A stretch of 64,000 nt of DNA from Melioribacter sp051488665 (GCF_051488665.1 NZ_JBPSEG010000005.1:124001-188000), one strand, 5' to 3'. Shown: positions 27,402 to 37,031, counted from the stretch's first letter. Notes: a model not told the origin generated them from the letters alone. Numbers and translations are program-made.

Positions 27402-27420
27402 TTTATTTTACGAAAATAAA
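27402..27420. promoter_or_regulatory. Perfect palindrome, candidate ROK-regulator operator
   Basis: TTTATTTT-ACG-AAAATAAA: two 8-nt arms that are exact reverse complements around a 3-nt centre. It lies between the divergent symporter (start 27327) and GH20 (start 27551) genes, where one site could control both blocks. ROK repressors such as NagC bind AT-rich palindromes with C/G near the centre. A weaker copy lies 46 bp away (centre to centre) and another upstream of the TonB receptor gene. The ROK regulator encoded at 18671-19852 is the obvious candidate. Confidence 0.55.
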
Positions 27421-27450
27421 CACTGTATTTAATAAAACTATTTTAACTAT

Positions 27451-27463
27451 TTTTTCGTAAAAA
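27451..27463. promoter_or_regulatory. Second, shorter palindrome of the same type
   Basis: TTTTT-CGT-AAAAA, with five-base arms around CGT, the reverse complement of the ACG core of the palindrome at 27402-27420. It is 46 bp from that site, about four helical turns, a spacing that would permit looping or paired binding. It lies about 88 nt upstream of the GH20 start codon, where it could block the promoter. Confidence 0.4.
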
Positions 27464-27550
27464 GCCAAAATAATTTTAGTATTTTTTTCATTTTTTGCAT
27501 ATTATTGTCTATGGTATATTTTTTATAAAAAAATACAATGGAGGCAGTTT

Positions 27551-29788
27551 ATGAAATTTTCTGCCCTTTTTATTGCAGGTTTGATCTTGTCGGTCGCTCC
27601 TTCTTTTTATGCTCAAAGCGATCTTTTTAATTCTCTGATTCCAAAACCGACAAAAGCAATCCCCTCGGAAGGTAAATTTACTTTTGACAATAAGATTACA
27701 GTAAAATCAACCAGCGGCAAATTAGCCGCCTATTTTAAAAACAGGATATTCGAATTAACCGGTATTAATCTGGCTGACAACAATTCAATAGACGGGAAGA
27801 AGATAATTTTTGAGTCGGGTTCGCTTCCAAACGAATCTAATAAAGAAGCGTATAATCTCGAGATTACCCCGTCAACTATTACAGTCTCCGCTAATACCGA
27901 CGAAGGGATATTCAGAGGGATTCAAACCGTCTTCCAGCTTATACCGCCCGAAATAAAAAAGAGCCGGATCGGAAAGCCGTTCGAATTACCTGCATGTAAA
28001 ATAGAAGACAAACCGCGTTTTCAGTGGAGAGGCTTAAATCTCGATTGCAGTCGACATTTTATGAGCAAAGATTTTATTAAAAGGTATATCGACATTCTCG
28101 CATATTTTAAATTCAATACGCTCCACTGGCATTTTACCGACGATCAGGGCTGGAGAATCGAAATCAAGAGATATCCCAAATTGACACAAATCGGCGCATG
28201 GCGTAAAGAAGCCGACGGAACGGTCTACGGCGGGTATTATACACAGGAAGATATAAAAGAAATAGTCGAATATGCGCAGAGCAGATATATCAATATCGTT
28301 CCGGAGATTGAGATGCCGGGGCATTGCCTTGCGTCACTGGCTTCTTATCCTGAAAATTCTTGTACGGGCGGACCTTTCGAGGTTACAAATATGTGGGGCG
28401 TTATGAAAGACGTTTACTGCGCCGGCAGGGACTCCACTTTTATATTTCTTCAAAACATTCTGGACGAAGTAATCGATTTGTTTCCCGGCAAATACATCCA
28501 TATAGGAGGCGACGAAGTTCCGAAAGACAGATGGAAAGAATGTCCCAGATGCCAGGAAAGAATCAAGACGGAAGGTTTGAAAGACGAGAAGGAACTGCAA
28601 AGTTATTTCATAAAACGAATTGTCAATTACCTTGAATCGAAAGGCAAAACCGCAATCGGCTGGGACGAAATTCTCGAAGGCGGACTTGCCCCGGGCGCGA
28701 TTGTTCAATCGTGGCAGGGACACGACGGCGCAATTGAAGCGGCTCGTCAAAAACACCAAACAATCTGTTCTCCCACTTCTCATACTTACCTGAATTACGA
28801 CCCCGACAACCTCGACCTTAAAATAGCTTACTCATTCGAACCGGTTCCCGAAGAACTGAACGACGAAGAAGCCGCTTTCGTAATAGGCAGCGAAGCAAAT
28901 TTATGGACAGAACATTGCCCGCAGGAAAAAGTAGACTCCCAACTCTTCCCGCGAATTCTTGCCCTCTCCGAAGTCTTCTGGACAACGGGACCGAAAGACT
29001 ACGATGAATTCTACAGCCGCCTCAAAAACAAATACGAAGATCTGACTTCGCTAGGAATCAAATACGGAAGAGAATCGAAACTAATCACATATAAAGTAGA
29101 ACACAACGAAAATCCCCAACAATATATTGTTACTTTCGATATTCATCAGGAAGGCGTTGACCTCCGTTATACTCTGGACGGAACAACGCCCACATACGAA
29201 TCGGAAATTTATACTCAACCGTTAGTCATCAACAACACTAGCAAGCTCGTAGCGGCTGCTTTCAGAGACACTTTTTTCCTGAATAAAAAAATTAACTTCG
29301 ATTTTATTTTTCATAAAGCCGTCGGCAGCGACATCAAAATTATCAATGAATATAGTTTACATTACAGAGCTAACGGAGACAACTCATTAGTAGACGGCAT
29401 ACGCGGCACTGACGATTTTCACGACGGTATGTGGCAGGGATATCAAGGAGTCGATTTCGAAGCGATTATCGATTTAGGTTCCGAAAAAGAAATATCGCGA
29501 GTTGTTCCGAGATTTATATTAAATTCCAACTCCTGGGTGTTTCTTCCTCAAAAAGTAATAATTTCAATATCGAATGACGGAAGCAACTTTACGAATGAAA
29601 AAGTCATTTCGAACGACATACCTCAAAAAAATTCCGAAATTATTGTAAAAGAATTCGGAGCGGATTTTAACAAATCCAAAGCTCGCTATATAAAAGTATT
29701 CGCCGAAAGCATTAAAGAATGTCCCGAATGGCATCCGGGAGCCGGCCATAAAGCCTGGCTGTTTATCGATGAAATCGTAGTTGAGTAA
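27551..29788 (+). CDS. GH20 beta-N-acetylhexosaminidase with C-terminal chitobiase-type and discoidin-like modules
   Basis: 745 residues with signal peptide MKFSALFIAGLILSVAPSFYAQ. GH20b-like N-domain (about 25-150), then the catalytic barrel starting PRFQWRGLNLDCSRHFM. Catalytic pair Asp321-Glu322 in HIGGDEVPKDRW, which polarises the substrate N-acetyl group and acts as acid; further GH20 motifs WHFTDDQGWRIEI (193-205), PEIEMPGH (251-258) and WDEILEGG. Then come a chitobiase C-like domain (RYTLDGTTP) and a discoidin-like module ending FIDEIVVE. It would remove terminal beta-GlcNAc/GalNAc from glycoprotein glycans outside the cytoplasm. Ribosome binding site GGAGGCAG. First gene of block B; 16 nt ahead of the DUF4838 gene. 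Confidence 0.95.
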   Translation: MKFSALFIAGLILSVAPSFYAQSDLFNSLIPKPTKAIPSEGKFTFDNKITVKSTSGKLAAYFKNRIFELTGINLADNNSIDGKKIIFESGSLPNESNKEAYNLEITPSTITVSANTDEGIFRGIQTVFQLIPPEIKKSRIGKPFELPACKIEDKPRFQWRGLNLDCSRHFMSKDFIKRYIDILAYFKFNTLHWHFTDDQGWRIEIKRYPKLTQIGAWRKEADGTVYGGYYTQEDIKEIVEYAQSRYINIVPEIEMPGHCLASLASYPENSCTGGPFEVTNMWGVMKDVYCAGRDSTFIFLQNILDEVIDLFPGKYIHIGGDEVPKDRWKECPRCQERIKTEGLKDEKELQSYFIKRIVNYLESKGKTAIGWDEILEGGLAPGAIVQSWQGHDGAIEAARQKHQTICSPTSHTYLNYDPDNLDLKIAYSFEPVPEELNDEEAAFVIGSEANLWTEHCPQEKVDSQLFPRILALSEVFWTTGPKDYDEFYSRLKNKYEDLTSLGIKYGRESKLITYKVEHNENPQQYIVTFDIHQEGVDLRYTLDGTTPTYESEIYTQPLVINNTSKLVAAAFRDTFFLNKKINFDFIFHKAVGSDIKIINEYSLHYRANGDNSLVDGIRGTDDFHDGMWQGYQGVDFEAIIDLGSEKEISRVVPRFILNSNSWVFLPQKVIISISNDGSNFTNEKVISNDIPQKNSEIIVKEFGADFNKSKARYIKVFAESIKECPEWHPGAGHKAWLFIDEIVVE

Positions 29789-29804
29789 TTTAGATGGAGT
29801 ATAA

Positions 29805-32078
29805 ATGTATAATATAGTCTTCATAATTATTTTTATTTCAATTAATGTATATGCTGAAGCATCTGAAAAAATATATTTAACAAAGGATGGCAAAAGTGAT
29901 TACAAAATTATTTTATCCAGAAATGCAACTTATTGGGATTCTTTAGCCGCATTTGAACTCAAAAAATATATAGCAATAATTTCTGGTGCTGAAATTCCTG
30001 TTATACATGATGATGTCCCTGTCGAAACAAAAGAAATTATAATTGGAAAAAATAATCATTCGTTAAATATTGATGATTCTGCTATTCAATACGATGGATT
30101 TATCATTAAAACCAAAGGTGAAAAATTATTTCTTTCTGGAGGGAAAGAGAAAGGAACTCTTAATGCTGTTTATTCATTTCTGGAAAAATATTTAAACTGC
30201 CGGATGTATTCTGCAACTGTAAAAAAAATTCCTGTTCAAAAATCTATCGTAATACCTCAAATAAATGTACTGGAAAACCCTGCATTTGAATACAGAGATA
30301 TTTCATATTATGAAGCATCAAATGATGAATATTGCAGATGGCATAAACTTGCGGATTCAAAAGAAAAAAAAATATGGGGCTTGTTTGTTCATACTTTCCA
30401 AAAATTAGTTCCCCCAGAAATATATTTTGAAACACATCCAGAATATTTTGCTCTGAGAGGTAATATAAGAGTTCCTGAACAGCTATGTTTAAGCAATCAA
30501 GAAGTATTAAAAATAGTTATTGATGAATTAAGAAAAAGAATTGCTGAAAATCCTGAAGCAAGGTTCTGGTCTGTTTCCCAGAACGATAATTATTCCTTCT
30601 GTCAATGCAATGAATGCAAAAAAATTGATAGTATAAATGGCTCACCATCTGGTTCGATTATCAATTTTGTAAATAAAATTGCTCGTGAATTCCCGGAGAA
30701 AATAATTTCGACTTTGGCTTATCAATACAGTCGTAAACCTCCCAAAAATATCAAACCTGAAAAAAATGTAAACATTATGTTATGCACAATTGAATGCTAT
30801 CGAACAAAACCTCTTGATGTTGATACTGCAAATGCAAGTTTTATAAATGACCTTAACGACTGGACAAGGTTAACAGACAATATTTTTTTGTGGGATTATG
30901 TTGTTCAATTTTCAAATTTAATTAGCCCTTTCCCTAATCTTCATGTACTTCAACCGAATATTCAATTATTTGCAAAACATAAAATCAAAATGATGTTCCA
31001 GCAAGGTGCTGGCAAAAGAAATTCAACAGAATTTAGTGAACTAAGAACTTATTTAATTTCTAAACTACTATGGAACCCTGAGATTAACATTGATTCTGTT
31101 ATGAATGACTTTCTTGATGGATATTATGGACCGGCAGGAAAATTTATAAGAAAATATATTGACTTAATGCAGGATGCTTTAATAAAATCTGGGCACAACC
31201 TCTGGATTTACAGCAATCCAGTTGAACAGACGAAATATTTTTTAACTCCAGAATTAATGAAAACTTATAATGAAATTTTTGATGAAGCAGAAAATTCTGT
31301 TAAGGATAACGAGGGTTTTCTTAGAAGAGTAAAAATTGCAAGACTCCCACTTATTTATGCAGAACTCGAACAAAGAAAAGCCTTAGCATATTTTAATAAA
31401 TCTTTATTAATTATTAAAAAAGAGAACAATAAATATGAACCTAATCCTGTTGTTATAAACTTGTTAAATCAGTTTGAAAAATTAACATCCTCTCTTAAAG
31501 ATATTTATTTAAATGAATCTGGATTAACCCCGGAAAAATATATTTCAAGCTATAAATCGATTCTTTCAAAAACAATGTTCAATCCTCTCGCATTAAACAA
31601 ATCGGTATATTTTATTACTACGCCAGATTGGAATAAATATCCTGCGAATGGAGAAAAATCTTTAACTGATGGAATTAGAGGAGATGAAGACCACAAATTT
31701 AATTGGGTTGGCTACGAAGGAAAAGATATGGAAGTTATTGTTGATTTACAAAAAATAATAACTGTAAGAAAAATAAGTATCGATTTTTTACAAAATGTAT
31801 TTTCATGGATTTTCCACCCTAAAAAAATAGAGATTAGTCATTCAGAAGATGGGATACATTTTATAACGATTAAAGAAATATACAATACAACACATGCTAC
31901 TAAAGAAGAATTAACTTCACCTATTTTTGCTTATATAAAAAATTTTAATGCAGAATTTGAACCAATTTATGCAAGGTATATAAAAATAAAAGCAATTAGC
32001 ATTAAAAATTGTCCTCGATGGCATCCTGGATATCCCGACAAAGCATGGATATTTACAGATGAAATTGTCATTGAATAA
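29805..32078 (+). CDS. DUF4838 family protein, probable exported glycosidase-like enzyme, AT-rich and apparently acquired
   Basis: 757 residues with a signal peptide (MYNIVFIIIFISINVYAEA). Residues about 35-150 resemble the GH67/GH20 N-terminal domain (AAFELKKYIAIISGAEIPVI, EIIIGKN, GTLNAVYSFLEKYL). The middle part carries the DUF4838 signature SQNDNYSFCQCNECKKID, with three cysteines spaced CxCxxC, in a presumed TIM barrel. The last 150 residues are the discoidin-like module shared with neighbours, ending FTDEIVIE. The activity of the family is not established to my knowledge; glycosidase is inference. Codon use differs sharply from flanking genes: few CCG, GCG or CGN codons and many AGA, GAT and CCT. 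Ribosome binding site ATGGAG. Sits between GH20 and GH29, 16 and 29 nt apart. Confidence 0.8.
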   Translation: MYNIVFIIIFISINVYAEASEKIYLTKDGKSDYKIILSRNATYWDSLAAFELKKYIAIISGAEIPVIHDDVPVETKEIIIGKNNHSLNIDDSAIQYDGFIIKTKGEKLFLSGGKEKGTLNAVYSFLEKYLNCRMYSATVKKIPVQKSIVIPQINVLENPAFEYRDISYYEASNDEYCRWHKLADSKEKKIWGLFVHTFQKLVPPEIYFETHPEYFALRGNIRVPEQLCLSNQEVLKIVIDELRKRIAENPEARFWSVSQNDNYSFCQCNECKKIDSINGSPSGSIINFVNKIAREFPEKIISTLAYQYSRKPPKNIKPEKNVNIMLCTIECYRTKPLDVDTANASFINDLNDWTRLTDNIFLWDYVVQFSNLISPFPNLHVLQPNIQLFAKHKIKMMFQQGAGKRNSTEFSELRTYLISKLLWNPEINIDSVMNDFLDGYYGPAGKFIRKYIDLMQDALIKSGHNLWIYSNPVEQTKYFLTPELMKTYNEIFDEAENSVKDNEGFLRRVKIARLPLIYAELEQRKALAYFNKSLLIIKKENNKYEPNPVVINLLNQFEKLTSSLKDIYLNESGLTPEKYISSYKSILSKTMFNPLALNKSVYFITTPDWNKYPANGEKSLTDGIRGDEDHKFNWVGYEGKDMEVIVDLQKIITVRKISIDFLQNVFSWIFHPKKIEISHSEDGIHFITIKEIYNTTHATKEELTSPIFAYIKNFNAEFEPIYARYIKIKAISIKNCPRWHPGYPDKAWIFTDEIVIE

Positions 32079-32107
32079 AACTTATCTTCAATAAAAAGGT
32101 TTTAATT

Positions 32108-33532
32108 ATGGCTAAAGAAGAAAAGAAACCGTTGCATGCGGGAGCGGTCGAAATTGACGAGGCTCTTAGAGTTTACTATCCGGAAACCGACGAGCGGGCG
32201 CTCAAAAAATTGAAAGTATGGCAGAGTTTAAAATTCGGACTTTTGATGCATTGGGCGCCGTCGAGTCAATGGGGTATTGTGGAATCCTGGTCATTATGCT
32301 CAGAAGACGAGGACTGGTGCAAACGAAACATTGAAGATTACTGCGAATACAAAAGGCTTTATGAAAATCTCATTACCACTTTCAATCCGGTTAAATTCAA
32401 TCCCGAAAAATGGGCGGACGCGGCGGCGGACGCCGGCATGAAATATTTTATTTTTACCACCAAGCATCACGACGGTTTTTGCATGTACGACAGCAATTAT
32501 ACAGATTACAAAATTACCGGTGAGCGATGTCCGTTCAGAAATCATCCGAAAGCAAATATTACAAAAGCGCTTTTTGATTCCTTCAGACAGCGCAATTTTA
32601 TGATCGGCGCGTATTTTTCCAAACCCGATTGGCATTCCGACTATTACTGGTGGAGACGTTTTGCGACTCCCGACAGAAACGTTAATTACGACATTGGCAA
32701 ATATCCCGACAGATGGAATAAATTCGTAGAATTTACGCACAATCAAATTATGGAATTGATGACGGACTACGGAAGTATCGATATACTTTGGCTCGACGGC
32801 TGCTGGGTGCGGAGTTACACGGAAGAAGAATTGGCAGCGGAACGTAAGAAAGCTAATTTCAATATCTACCGGATTCAAAATCAGGATATAAAAATGCCCT
32901 TGCTGGCAAAAAAAGCCAGGGAAAAACAACCGGGACTGATAATTGTCGACAGAGCGGTACCCGGCCCGTATCAAAATTACCTGACTCCAGAAAATCAAAT
33001 CCCGGAAAACACTCTCCCCTATCCGTGGGAAACTTGTATGCCGATAACGCCTTCCTGGTCTTACGAACCGGGATTGAAATATAAATCGTCGAGGGAAATA
33101 ATCCATCTGTTAATCGATATAGTTTCAAAGGGAGGCAATTTATTGTTAAACATTGCGCCCACTCCCGAAGGGGACTGGGAACCGGAAGCCTATGAAAGAT
33201 TAAAAGATATCGGAAAGTGGATGAAAATAAACGGAGAAGCAATTTACGATTCGGAACCCGTTTTCCCTTATAAACAAAACCAACTTTCTTATACGAGAAA
33301 TAAAAGCAACTTCTACGCCTTCTACAGAATAAAAGAAAATGAAAACATATTGCCGGCGGAAATTAACATCGAAATACCGGAAATAATCGGCGACCCCGTT
33401 ATAACTTACATTGATAATGATTCTATCCTTAAATACAAACGCGACGGACAAAAAATTACTATCGAAATTCCGGAAGAATTACGCTCCGTTAAAAAGGATC
33501 AATTTACATTTACCATGAAAATAAGGAATTGA
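32108..33532 (+). CDS. GH29 alpha-L-fucosidase, cytoplasmic
   Basis: 474 residues, no signal peptide (MAKEEKKPLHAGAVEIDEAL), so probably cytoplasmic. GH29 motifs: LLMHWAPSSQWG (45-56), FTTKHHDGFCMYDS (116-129) and nucleophile Asp230 in ILWLDGCW. The segment GGNLLLNIAPTPEGDWEPE is the usual end of the barrel, and a small beta-sandwich C-domain follows. Retaining enzyme releasing L-fucose. Together with the exported GH29 encoded 1 nt downstream it would let the cell remove fucose both outside and inside. Closest general relation is GH29-A-like enzymes acting on aryl and Fuc-alpha-1,2/1,6 links, but linkage is inference. Confidence 0.93.
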   Translation: MAKEEKKPLHAGAVEIDEALRVYYPETDERALKKLKVWQSLKFGLLMHWAPSSQWGIVESWSLCSEDEDWCKRNIEDYCEYKRLYENLITTFNPVKFNPEKWADAAADAGMKYFIFTTKHHDGFCMYDSNYTDYKITGERCPFRNHPKANITKALFDSFRQRNFMIGAYFSKPDWHSDYYWWRRFATPDRNVNYDIGKYPDRWNKFVEFTHNQIMELMTDYGSIDILWLDGCWVRSYTEEELAAERKKANFNIYRIQNQDIKMPLLAKKAREKQPGLIIVDRAVPGPYQNYLTPENQIPENTLPYPWETCMPITPSWSYEPGLKYKSSREIIHLLIDIVSKGGNLLLNIAPTPEGDWEPEAYERLKDIGKWMKINGEAIYDSEPVFPYKQNQLSYTRNKSNFYAFYRIKENENILPAEINIEIPEIIGDPVITYIDNDSILKYKRDGQKITIEIPEELRSVKKDQFTFTMKIRN

Positions 33533-33533
33533 T

Positions 33534-35741
33534 ATGACAAGGATAATTCTATTAATCATTTTATTTCCTTCGATTATTTTTTCACAGACCAAAAGCAATA
33601 TCGTATTTATTGATCCGGAAGATACGCCAGCGGAGATAATTCGTAAAGCGGCAAATGTAATCCCTGCCGGACGCCAGTACGACTGGCAAAAATTGGAACT
33701 TACAGCCTTCATCCATTTCGGCATGAATACATTTATGAATCTTGAATGGGGACGTAAAGACTTTGATTTATCGGTTTTCAATCCATCCGGAATCGATACC
33801 GATCAGTGGGTCAGAATTTTAAAAGAAGCCGGCTTTAAGCTTATTATTTTTACCGCCAAACACCACGACGGATTTTGTTTGTGGCCAAGCAGATATACCG
33901 ATTACGACATTGAGAATACTCCGTATAAAAACGGTAAGGGAGATATTGTAAAAGAATTATCGGAATCCTGTAGGAAAGAAGGGGTCAAATTCGGAATATA
34001 TCTGTCTCCCTGGGACATGCACGAAAAAACTTACGGCTCGGATGATTATAACGAATATTTCAGAAATCAATTAAGAGAATTACTTACAAATTACGGAGAA
34101 ATATCCGAAGTCTGGTTCGACGGCGCATGCGGAGAAGGCCCGAACGGCAGAAAACAAATTTACGACTGGAATTCTTATTATGAACTGATACGAGAACTGC
34201 AGCCCGATTGCATAATTGCAAATATGGGTCCAGATGCGAGATGGGTAGGAACCGAATCCGGCTACGGAAGAAAAACAGAATGGAGCGTGCTTCCGGGAAA
34301 CATCATGGATACGGATTCGATAGCCGCTTCTTCGCAGCAAAAAAAATTGGATAATGCATTCATTCCCCGCGATCTGACCGATGAGGATTTAGGAAGCCGG
34401 GAAAAAATTTTGAAAGCAAAATCTCTCATCTGGTATCCGGCAGAGATAGACGTGTCTATCCGCCCCAGATGGTTCTACCATAAAGAAGACGACAACTTCG
34501 TTAAATCTCCGGAAAAACTCTTTGATATCTATCTTAATTCCGTAGGACTCAACGGAGTATTGCTTTTAAACGTTCCGCCCAATAAATACGGTTTAATCGT
34601 TGAACAAGATATAAAGAGTTTACAAGGCTTCAAATACCTGATTGAAAATACATTCGGTCGAAATCTTGCGACGGGTAAAGTTGTATTTGTATCATCCGAA
34701 AGAGAGGGCAACAGCGCGGCTTTTATACTGGATAACGACTACGAAACTTATTGGACTACAGACGGATCGGATTCAACGGCTGTTATTGAAATTTCACTCG
34801 ATACGATTAGGACTTTCAACTGCGCAATGCTGCAGGAAAATATTCTGGAAGGTCAAAGGATCGAAAAATTTTCTCTTGAATTCCGGGAACATAATCAATG
34901 GAAAAAGTTTGCAACCGGAACGACAGTTGGATATAAAAGGCTCTTTAAATTCGACCCGGTTACAACTTCAAGGGTAAGAATAATCATCGAACAATGCAGA
35001 ACAAATCCCACCTTGTCTTCTTTCGGTCTCTATATTACTCCCCCGTCGCTCTCTTTTTCGCCGGCAAACACTACATTCAGGGATACGCTTGCAATTAAGA
35101 TAAATTGCGACATTCCGAATTCGAAAATATATTACACACTTGACGGCTCTCTGCCGGATACAAATTCAAAGCTTTACACCGGAGAAATTATTATCGACTC
35201 GTCAATTACCATTACAGCATTTGCAATTTCAAGCGACGGGAAAAAAGGATTGCCGGCAACATCCAAGTATTACAAAGCTAAATATGACGTAATTTCCTTA
35301 ACTAAATATTCTCAGTCTTATTCCGGAGGCGGGAAATATGCGCTCGTAAACGGCGTAAGAGGAAGTTCTTATTTCAAAGACGGTAATTGGCAGGGTTATC
35401 ACGGCAACGATCTTGTTATTACGCTCGATTTAAAGGAATACAAAAGGATTAGAAAAATATCCGCAGGCTTTCTGAAAGACATAAACGCATATATATTTTT
35501 TCCGGACTCAGTCGCCTTTTACGCATCCGAAGACGGAATTAATTTCATTAAACTCGGCAGTAAAAAACCTGTCGATACAAATGAGAATAACGCTGAGATT
35601 CAAACCGTCAGCATTAATGCGGACGGAATCAATTGCAGATATATAAAAATCGAAGCCAAAAATATCGGAGTCTGTCCCGAATGGCACGTCGGGAAAGGGA
35701 GCAAAGCCTGGCTATTTGCAGACGAAATTACCGTTGAATAG
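33534..35741 (+). CDS. GH29 alpha-L-fucosidase, exported, with chitobiase-type and discoidin-like modules
   Basis: 735 residues with signal peptide MTRIILLIILFPSIIFSQ. Catalytic barrel with ELTAFIHFGMNTF, FTAKHHDGFCLWPSRYT and nucleophile Asp196 in EVWFDGACGEGPNG; this form of the motif is characteristic of the GH29-B group (alpha-1,3/1,4-fucosidases). After the barrel come a discoidin/CBM32-like part (about 385-500), a chitobiase C-like domain (IYYTLDGSLP), and the shared end module (YSGGGKYALVNGVRG to FADEITVE). Last gene of block B, 1 nt after the other GH29. Its final 14 nt overlap the 3' end of the convergent fucose permease gene. Confidence 0.93.
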   Translation: MTRIILLIILFPSIIFSQTKSNIVFIDPEDTPAEIIRKAANVIPAGRQYDWQKLELTAFIHFGMNTFMNLEWGRKDFDLSVFNPSGIDTDQWVRILKEAGFKLIIFTAKHHDGFCLWPSRYTDYDIENTPYKNGKGDIVKELSESCRKEGVKFGIYLSPWDMHEKTYGSDDYNEYFRNQLRELLTNYGEISEVWFDGACGEGPNGRKQIYDWNSYYELIRELQPDCIIANMGPDARWVGTESGYGRKTEWSVLPGNIMDTDSIAASSQQKKLDNAFIPRDLTDEDLGSREKILKAKSLIWYPAEIDVSIRPRWFYHKEDDNFVKSPEKLFDIYLNSVGLNGVLLLNVPPNKYGLIVEQDIKSLQGFKYLIENTFGRNLATGKVVFVSSEREGNSAAFILDNDYETYWTTDGSDSTAVIEISLDTIRTFNCAMLQENILEGQRIEKFSLEFREHNQWKKFATGTTVGYKRLFKFDPVTTSRVRIIIEQCRTNPTLSSFGLYITPPSLSFSPANTTFRDTLAIKINCDIPNSKIYYTLDGSLPDTNSKLYTGEIIIDSSITITAFAISSDGKKGLPATSKYYKAKYDVISLTKYSQSYSGGGKYALVNGVRGSSYFKDGNWQGYHGNDLVITLDLKEYKRIRKISAGFLKDINAYIFFPDSVAFYASEDGINFIKLGSKKPVDTNENNAEIQTVSINADGINCRYIKIEAKNIGVCPEWHVGKGSKAWLFADEITVE

Positions 35742-37026
35742 CTATTTTCTTATGCCGTTTGATTACATATAGTCCGTAATAGAAAATAACGATAAAGCAA
35801 ACCAAAGGAATTATGTAAGCGAGATTGATATTAGACGTCATATCGGATACCAAACCCTGCAAAGCGGTTAATACCGCTCCTCCGAGAATTGCCATAATAA
35901 GCCCGGAACTTGCAATTTGAGTATCGCTGTTTAATCCTTCCACTGCAAGCCCGAATATCGTGGGAAACATCAAGGACATGCAAGCGGAGATCGATACGAG
36001 GGCAATAACGCCTGCATATTCTCCGGAAACGATCACCGTAATCGTTAGGACAGTTGCAATTCCGGATAAATACGCGAGTAATTTCCCCGGTGAAATATAC
36101 TTCATTAAACCCGTACAGATGAATCGAAATATGGCAAAGAGCGCCAAAGAAATGAGATAATAAGTGGCTGCATTTTTTTCGTTCAGTTCCAATTGTTTCA
36201 TAACGTAACGGATCGTAAACGACCATACTCCAATCTGAGCGCCCACATAGAAGAATTGCGCTGTAACGCCCAACAAATAATTCTTATTTCCCATTAATCT
36301 TTTTAAAGTTTGTTTTACATTCACATGCCCCGATTCGTCCTTCGCTCGCGGCATTTTTGTGAATGCTATAAGGATCCACAAAAATAAAAGTATTATAGCG
36401 ACTCCAACATAGGGGCCCATAACGGCGGACAGCTCAGCCGACTGGATTTTTTTAAGCTGCTCCGGAGCCATGGACAAACGCTCGACATCCGTAGCGCTGT
36501 TTAAATGCGATAAAATAAATAACTGGCTGATAATTACTCCCGCAATCGAGCCGATCGGATTAAACGATTGCGCAAGATTTAACCTTCGAGTGGCTGTAGA
36601 AGCGTCGCCCATAACAATAACATAGGGATTGGCTGAGGTTTCCAGAATAGATAAACCCCCGGCTAATATATAGAGCGCCAGCAGAAAGTGAAAGTAATTC
36701 ATCGTTTTGCTTGCAGGATAAAAAAGCAAGGCTCCTGTTATAAACAAACCCAGTCCGAGCAATACGCCGGCTTTATAAGTGAATTTCTTTATGAAAATTG
36801 CAGCCGGCAAAGCCAGACAAAAATACGAACCGTAAAATGCTATCTGTATCCAGGAAGTCTGAAAATCCGACAGGCTCATAATTCTTTTAAATGCCGCCAG
36901 CAAAGTGTCGGTCATATTGTTTGCCAGTCCCCACCAAGCAAAACAACTGGTTATCAGAATAAACGGGATTAAATGTTTACGCTGTACAATGGGAGAACGG
37001 ATTTTACTTTTAATTTCGCCGTTCAT
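35728..37026 (-). CDS. fucP: L-fucose permease-like MFS transporter
   Basis: 432 residues, 12 TM helices, fucose:H+ symporter family of the MFS. Typical segments: LITSCFAWWGLANNMTDTLL (25-44), FYGSYFCLALPAAIFIKKF, GGLSILETSANPYVIVMG and NLAQSFNPIGSIAG. The ETSANPY and NLAQSFNPIG motifs are hallmarks of FucP-type permeases, which also include glucose and galactose carriers. The gene follows fucI by 5 nt, which supports L-fucose as substrate. Inner membrane. Confidence 0.9.
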   Translation of the reverse strand: MNGEIKSKIRSPIVQRKHLIPFILITSCFAWWGLANNMTDTLLAAFKRIMSLSDFQTSWIQIAFYGSYFCLALPAAIFIKKFTYKAGVLLGLGLFITGALLFYPASKTMNYFHFLLALYILAGGLSILETSANPYVIVMGDASTATRRLNLAQSFNPIGSIAGVIISQLFILSHLNSATDVERLSMAPEQLKKIQSAELSAVMGPYVGVAIILLFLWILIAFTKMPRAKDESGHVNVKQTLKRLMGNKNYLLGVTAQFFYVGAQIGVWSFTIRYVMKQLELNEKNAATYYLISLALFAIFRFICTGLMKYISPGKLLAYLSGIATVLTITVIVSGEYAGVIALVSISACMSLMFPTIFGLAVEGLNSDTQIASSGLIMAILGGAVLTALQGLVSDMTSNINLAYIIPLVCFIVIFYYGLYVIKRHKKIAIQR

Positions 37027-37031
37027 AATAA

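Noticed and set aside
32300..33106. 268-codon minus-strand ORF inside the GH29 gene
   Set aside because: It is antisense to a clear fucosidase with intact motifs; composition is that of a shadow frame.
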